DNA of 64,000 nucleotides from the NCBI GenBank assembly GCA_048013815.1, contig CM106585.1, positions 1,364,001 to 1,428,000 on the forward strand, given 5' to 3'. The translations under genes were made by a program, and so were the position numbers. The notes below the pieces were generated by a model. The model worked only from the letters and a program-made list of their open reading frames with translations, had not been told where the DNA came from and ran no database searches. Of the stretch, positions 59,001 through 64,000 are shown piece after piece (position 1 is the stretch's first letter; every line of letters begins with the position of its first letter). This DNA comes from Setoptus koraiensis. Lineage: Eukaryota > Arthropoda.

Positions 59001-60640
59001 TTTATTGGTTTCTTCTCTCACCGGAGCCACACATAATAACACTGATTCGGATTTTGATGGTCGAACCAATAAAATGCCAGTGCACAATCATTACTCCTCT
59101 TACCAACAACAGAATCCTGGTTTTGATTCGATGAATGATGATAATGATCAGATCAGGCATGACAATCACATGCATTCAGAAAACACTTTCATATTTGCAG
59201 GAGAGAATTATAACAACTTGACTTTTGACCTTGCACCGAGGTGCCAACATGATAATGCTGAAGCGAGTAATTGCAATTCAAATGTCAACAACAACCTACA
59301 GGTGATATATTTAGATAAGACAAAATCTGAACCGGCCTTAGTAGCAGACCAACAAATTGAGCATGAAAATGACGGACTATTGGATATTGTCAATAATAAT
59401 ATAGATGAAAAATGCAATCCAATCAAAGGAAATCCATCGTTAGACACGAGTATAACTACTGACGATGCAGGGGACACTGTGATCAATGTTAGTCAACCAT
59501 ACCACAATAATAATAATCATAGTAATAGCAGTAGCAACAATCTTCCTAGTTCTATTCTCTCAGCTAGCCAACATCTTAGACCTCATCAAGATCATAGTCA
59601 CACACATGATGATCATCATAATGATGTGTCGAGATTGACAAACACTTCTTCGAACACAACTACTTCTACTAGTATCAATGCAACTAATTCTCCCAGCTTT
59701 ATGTCTAATCTAAATACCGGGGTAAATATTGGCTCTCATAATCACCAATATTTAGCTAATCAACATCACAACCAACACCACAACCATCAACACTTCCAAC
59801 AACAGTACCAACATTTCAATAACCACCATAATCATCAGCATCCTCCACCTCTTACAAATAATAATTTTATTCATCATATCAATACAAATCATCACTCATC
59901 TTCTTATACTCATCAGTGTAAATCGGCAAATATAGACTGGTCTAGAAAATTGTCGTTCAGATACCAGCGAATAAAAGAAATATACGAGCAATTCCGAGGT
60001 TCCGTTGCAAGTGAGTAAACAACTCCTTTTTCTCTTAATAGCAAATTAAAAGATAAACAAATCCTCTGATCAACTTCAACGAAATTATTCCCACAATCTT
60101 CCACAAACTTGAAGATCAAGATATAATGAGGTATCGAGGTGAATGGGCGAGTGTTGTAAGCCCAATCGATACGCTAACAGCCGAATGGAGGTTAAGAGCT
60201 ATGGACTGCTTGAGGTTGATCGCTGATTCGTAAGTATAGTTTGTCTTACCAGATAATGATTGTTATGGCACGAAGACTCGATATTAATAGTTCGAAAATT
60301 GATTTCTTCAAATTATTCCAGACCAAATTGTACGAATGTCATAGTGACCAAATCTCCTTTGGTTTTCGCATTTGGTCAGATTCTATGCTACGGGTTGGGA
60401 GAATACTTCCCCGTAGATCAGATCTACAGCTCACACAAGGTGCCCAAAGAGGCTTGCATCAGGAGAATAATAAAGAAATTTGGAGCACCTAACAGGTGCA
60501 GCTATATTGTTATTGGCAGTGATCAAGAAGTTGAGCTTGCAAAGAAAGTTGATTTACCTTTTTGGCGTATAACCTGCAATGACGGGCATCAGCAATTATC
60601 TCAGTTATACAGAGCACTTAAAGATGGATTTTTATTATAG
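56098..60640 (+). CDS. eya: Eyes absent (Eya) transcriptional coactivator/phosphatase, six exons
   Basis: Eya partners Six-family homeodomain proteins and carries a HAD-type protein phosphatase domain. Exons: 56098-58224, 58522-58626, 58757-58818, 58908-60010, 60115-60229, 60322-60640. Phases agree and the model gives 1276 residues. Residues 1-680 are an extremely His/Gln/Asn-rich transactivation region. The Eya domain starts at about 680 with ERVFIWDLDGTLIVY. It continues with RIQEMVCNFCDERLFYQDL, MHIDDQN, DLSKYDFISDGF, DWSRKLSFRYQRIKEIYEQF, VIVTKSPLVFAFGQILCYGL and IRRIIKKFGAPNRCSYIVIG, ending PFWRI and the final helix. Three oddities: WDLDGT instead of WDLDET, IGSDQEVE where IGDGVEEE is usual, and an insertion of about 310-330 low-complexity residues between DGF and DWSRKLSFRY. 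The first Asp pair is kept. The longest intron is 297 nt. Confidence 0.93.
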
Positions 60641-61246
60641 AACAATGATTTATAAAATCAGCATACGCCCATAGATAAATTGATTGATGAAAACAGTATA
60701 AAGTTTATGATATTCTATGGACAATTATATGTGCATATCGATGTATGAAACTGTACTTCTCATAAAGTTATCCATGAAGATATTTATAGTTATTTATACA
60801 TACTTTAGAAACAGCCGCTTTAGGTTTGTCGTTTTAATGAACCAATTCAAAGATTTTTCGTTTGGGTTCCTTGAGTTGTTCTCTTTCATATTCAAATCAC
60901 ATGACAACTAACTGGTACGATCTTCCATAATCGGGACAGTTGACCTAAGCATCGATCGTTTCGAAATTTTTCATGAGAACAAAGAATTGCTAGGGAAGCA
61001 ATGGAGAGCACCCAGCATCAACATGAATCGAGAATTGGAGATCTCAAGCTTTACCCTACGATACTTATGTACTGTAGGGTGCAGTGAATCCGCTAGGCTC
61101 TTTGCTCCCAGTAGACAACGATTCTACCTAAAGACAAATTATACTAAACTACATGGATGTGTCACTAAAAGGATTGAAAGTAATCTGTAAAAAAAAACGA
61201 ATGTGCTGTAATTTGTAATAGACATTTGTAGGTCAATGACATTGTT
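60641..61246. other. Convergent intergenic gap between eya and Rpn10
   Basis: 600 bp of AT-rich DNA serving as the 3' ends of two convergent genes. No gene or missing Rpn10 C-terminal exon was found on the minus strand. Confidence 0.55.
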
Positions 61247-62087
61247 TTATTGTGTTGTACCCTGACCTCCCTCGCCCTCTGCGCCTCCGTTCTCTCGCCT
61301 GGCTTGCTCCTCCATTCTCATTCGTTGCTCCTCCACAGAGATTCTGAGAGCCAAAACTAATTCAGGGTCCTCGCTCGGGTCGACTCCGAACTCAAATCTT
61401 CCATCCGCGTTAGATCCAAACTCTCCTTGTATGAGTGCCGAACTGACAAGGGCATCGTGTAAGTTTGTTCCGGGCGGAATGCTAAATATGTGACTGGTAC
61501 CATCGCGGCCATTGATGGTTTCAACGAAGTTGGCCAGCTTTTTGGAATTTTCGTCCTGACCAAAATTAATTATGTCTACACTGACCTTTTCTTTACGTAA
61601 TCGTTTCGCCAGTTTAATCAGTTGATCCTCATCTACATCGTCGAGAGGACTACCGACGAAGGCCACGATTCTCATTTTATGATTCTTGCCTTGACGATTT
61701 TTAAGTGCCAAGTGAGCTATCTTAATGCCGGTTAAAAAGTCCACGAAACCTTTAGGCTGGACTTGATGTAGCTTGCTCATAATACGTTGGGCGTCCGATG
61801 TCAGAGAAGCCAATACTTCAGGGTGTTTAGATAATGTTATAAGGCCGACATTGTTTTCGGCATTGGCTCCGGTCTTAGAATGACAAACGAGATCAACGGC
61901 ATTTTCTTGGGCTTGTAGTCTGGTAGGTACGAAATCGCCATTTCTCATATATTCACTGTTGTCAACACTGATATTTATGATATGACGAGAGAAATTTAAT
62001 AACAAATATTAGAAATATGGGGTGCGCGAACGAGATGAATAAATCACCGAAGACTACTTACCAGACAATTGTACTTTCGAGAACCAT
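61247..62087 (-). CDS. PSMD4: 26S proteasome regulatory subunit Rpn10/PSMD4, single-UIM form
   Basis: Rpn10 is the ubiquitin receptor at the hinge of the 19S lid and base. Exon 1 (62087-62062) encodes MVLESTIV plus part of Cys. A 94-nt GTAAGT-AG intron follows, then exon 2 (61967-61247) continues [20 protein letters not shown]. The VWA domain (1-190) is very well kept: [13 protein letters not shown]-like [25 protein letters not shown] and [12 protein letters not shown]. One UIM follows at about 208-228 ([22 protein letters not shown]). The protein then ends with a short Gly/Glu tail at 248 residues. Animal PSMD4 is normally about 375-380 residues with a second UIM; this is closer in layout to yeast Rpn10 (268). 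The longer frame to 62005 reads into the intron and is not the real start. Confidence 0.95.
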
Positions 62088-62511
62088 CCTGTATATATTG
62101 TCTGAGATGTTTAGAAATAGTAGTAATATTTAGACAAGATTATTGTAATCACTATTACACACGACGTTTTCTTCTTGAAGTCTGTTTTTTGTTCTCAAAA
62201 CATCTGTTCCAATTTTATTTTTATCAAGTACATTTTTGATTACATTAGGAACGCTTTAAATGCGACAATGGAGCGCGAAACTCGAAAAATCGTGAATATC
62301 CAGCTCAAGTAAATATTCATGAATATTTACATCATTGCACTTGAAATTAAATAATATATACAAATGAAGATTATTGAATACAGTACAGTATAAGATTTAT
62401 GATGTTATACAAGCGAATATTTATCAGTGTACCGATATAGGCATATGATAGCTACTCTTTTAAAGTTGCTCATAAAGATATTTATGCAACATATGTTGTT
62501 GGTACTTTATA
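62088..62511. other. Spacer between Rpn10 and PACS
   Basis: 424 bp, AT-rich with TATTTATG-type words. Holds the Rpn10 promoter and the PACS 3' end. No further PACS-like coding is seen. Confidence 0.5.
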
Positions 62512-63927
62512 TTAAATCTTGTTCAATGTAGTAGAAGAGAAGAATGGTCTCAGGCTAGGCTTTGGTGTAGATGAGACACTCATTTCGTCCCATTCTGGCT
62601 CTGATTCAGATGAAGACGATCTAGATCTGTCAACATCCAGATCGTCCTCCTCCAGGAGTTCTTCGATTGCCAGAGATCCTTGGCCAGATGCTGCTGCTTG
62701 CATCAGTTCCTGTTCCAAAGCTGCTTCATACTGTTCATTATCAAATCCATCCGAATCTGTTCGAAACTTCTTGACCAAAGCAATAATCTTTTGCTTAAAG
62801 TTCTTTTGATGTGAGGCTCCTCCAGCAGTGCCACTAGCGCTAGCTTGTCCTACAACATGTTCCGATCTCTCACGATCGTTTATAGCTGCTCGAGCTTCTA
62901 AAGAACTCCTCCCAGCCTTTGCTGCCTGTCTACCAATAGGCATCTCACTATCACTTCCTTCCTCATTTGAGCTGAAATCATCGGTATCAACGTCTCCGCC
63001 AACTGATCTATCCCCCACGAAGCGCATATTTCTACTAATACTGTCTTGATCAATAGGTTGACATTTCAACGATGACATAATTATTCGTGCCACAACTTCG
63101 TTTTTATTGTGTGAACCTTTCATTTCACAAACTAGATCTAACTCTTTATCCATTTTTTGTCTCCGTTGCATCACCTCTGCCATATTTATCACACCAACTG
63201 CCAAAGTCTTGAAGCCAAGTATTTTTCTGCTTTTATACCTTTTTCTTCTCTGTAACATTATTTGTAGAAAGTTAACATTCTTCTTTAAAAAATGCGGATA
63301 TTGCAAGGAAAAAGTTAGATCTATCTCAATAGCCAAAACTGGAGTTGGTGCATTCGATGTTGGATTTATTTGATGCGTAACCAAGGATGATTGATAAATA
63401 GGTGTAGCGGCTACTGTCGAGGTGGATATGTGACTCGATGATGTGGTCGAAGATGCTGTTAAGGAATTTGAGCCAGCATTGGATGAGATCGCTAGTGATT
63501 GTTGATTAGCGGGTACATTTGATCTTGCCTCTGTTTTCCCTGAAGATGTTAAAGCACCTCCTGTATTACCACTACTCGCACCAGAGCTCGTTCCACCAGC
63601 TACTGAACTCAGGTTACTCGCCTGGTTTTGTTGTTGCTTGGACGACAAACATGCCTGTTGGTGATGTCCAATTATTATAAATTCATTGGATCTTATTGTT
63701 CTTTTTGATCCTTGAATCTTCAAAGCAATCATGGCAGTCTTTAAATCTGAGCCCAACGATTTGAATAGCAGTATCCGATTGATAGTTATAGTACATAGTC
63801 TAGGAATACAGTTCGATGGTGTTTTGTCTATGCCCCAAGCTGCAAATAATTTCATCGGCATAGGTCTTGATGTGCCCGACATCACTTGGTTTGAAGTGCT
63901 CGGGTCTTGAGTCGAGGATAGATTCAT
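62512..63927 (-). CDS. Phosphofurin acidic cluster sorting protein (PACS), N-terminal cargo-binding part
   Basis: PACS proteins sort furin-type cargo between TGN, endosomes, ER and mitochondria. The 471-residue single exon covers the family's N-terminal half. MKLFAAWGIDKTPSNCIPRL opens the furin-binding region (about 25-285). Then come IALKIQGSKRTIRSNEFII, a Ser/Thr/Gln/Gly-rich insertion of about 100 residues, and EIDLTFSLQYPHFLKK, LQIMLQRRKRYKSRKILGFK, TLAVGVINMAEVMQ and SLKCQPID. Next are an acidic DTDDFSSNEEGSDSE cluster, NFKQKIIALVKKFR and STPKPSLRPFF just before the stop. The C-terminal half (about 450 residues, PACS_C) is absent. The last residues TTLNKI may be read-through into an intron, with the rest beyond Rpn10. 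An in-frame ATG at 63882 is a possible alternative start. Confidence 0.9.
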   Translation of the reverse strand: MNLSSTQDPSTSNQVMSGTSRPMPMKLFAAWGIDKTPSNCIPRLCTITINRILLFKSLGSDLKTAMIALKIQGSKRTIRSNEFIIIGHHQQACLSSKQQQNQASNLSSVAGGTSSGASSGNTGGALTSSGKTEARSNVPANQQSLAISSNAGSNSLTASSTTSSSHISTSTVAATPIYQSSLVTHQINPTSNAPTPVLAIEIDLTFSLQYPHFLKKNVNFLQIMLQRRKRYKSRKILGFKTLAVGVINMAEVMQRRQKMDKELDLVCEMKGSHNKNEVVARIIMSSLKCQPIDQDSISRNMRFVGDRSVGGDVDTDDFSSNEEGSDSEMPIGRQAAKAGRSSLEARAAINDRERSEHVVGQASASGTAGGASHQKNFKQKIIALVKKFRTDSDGFDNEQYEAALEQELMQAAASGQGSLAIEELLEEDDLDVDRSRSSSSESEPEWDEMSVSSTPKPSLRPFFSSTTLNKI

Positions 63928-64000
63928 AGTTGTCGGATGCGTTGATTATACCGTGATTACGATAATAATATTGATCTTGATTGTATCAAATACGGTCATT

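Noticed and set aside
60987-61190. Frame between eya and Rpn10 as a missing Rpn10 or eya exon
   Set aside because: It is on the eya strand after the eya stop, resembles neither family, and the minus strand here shows no UIM-like sequence.

Overview
This is a eukaryotic nuclear window with spliced genes (GT-AG introns of about 50 to 220 nt), TATA-type promoters, microsatellites and no operons. The gene set points to an arthropod: a CLIP-domain serine protease homolog of the PPAF2/masquerade type, brain-specific homeobox (bsh) and eyes absent (eya). Compact introns, very long His/Gln/Asn-rich coding exons and a cluster of short secreted proteins would fit a mite or other chelicerate, but I cannot fix the taxon from sequence alone.

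Layout. 1-994 (-) is the N-terminal part of a secreted VWC-like protein that runs off the left edge. 995-12942 shows no gene I can support and is rich in short tandem repeats. 12943-14126 (-) is a two-exon secreted Asn/Gly-rich protein. 15042-17000 (+) holds two housekeeping genes head to tail: ELP6 (Elongator, tRNA wobble-uridine modification) and ERCC1 (structure-specific DNA repair nuclease partner). 17273-29723 is a cluster of seven short secreted-protein genes with similar signal peptides, several with a TATA box and a 5' UTR intron. It includes two paralog pairs: an Arg-rich pair at 17.3/19.5 kb and a coiled-coil pair at 21.7/25.1 kb. A His/Asp-rich protein, a dibasic-site Glu-rich protein and a Cys/Glu repeat protein complete it.

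32320-34805 (-) is bsh in three exons. 37786-39608 (-) is a multi-exon gene of unknown function with two membrane segments and a furin-like site. 40089-42362 (-) is the intronless serine protease homolog, whose catalytic Ser is Gly. 45026-45659 (+) is UFC1 (ufmylation E2), converging with 45902-46534 (-), a short NRDP1/RNF41-like RING protein. 46535-56097 is a long gene-poor, microsatellite-rich stretch upstream of eya. eya (56098-60640, +) has six exons and a very large insertion inside its phosphatase domain. It converges on Rpn10/PSMD4 (61247-62087, -), which has one ubiquitin-interacting motif. 62512-63927 (-) is the N-terminal, cargo-binding part of PACS.

Two dispersed repeat families occur at 30.6/43.7 kb and at 43.1/44.4 kb. 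No reverse transcriptase, transposase, tRNA, rRNA or CRISPR array was recognised. The items most worth a second look are the secreted-protein cluster with its shared gene architecture, the eya insertion with altered active-site motifs, and the strongly conserved core in the 30.6/43.7 kb repeat pair.
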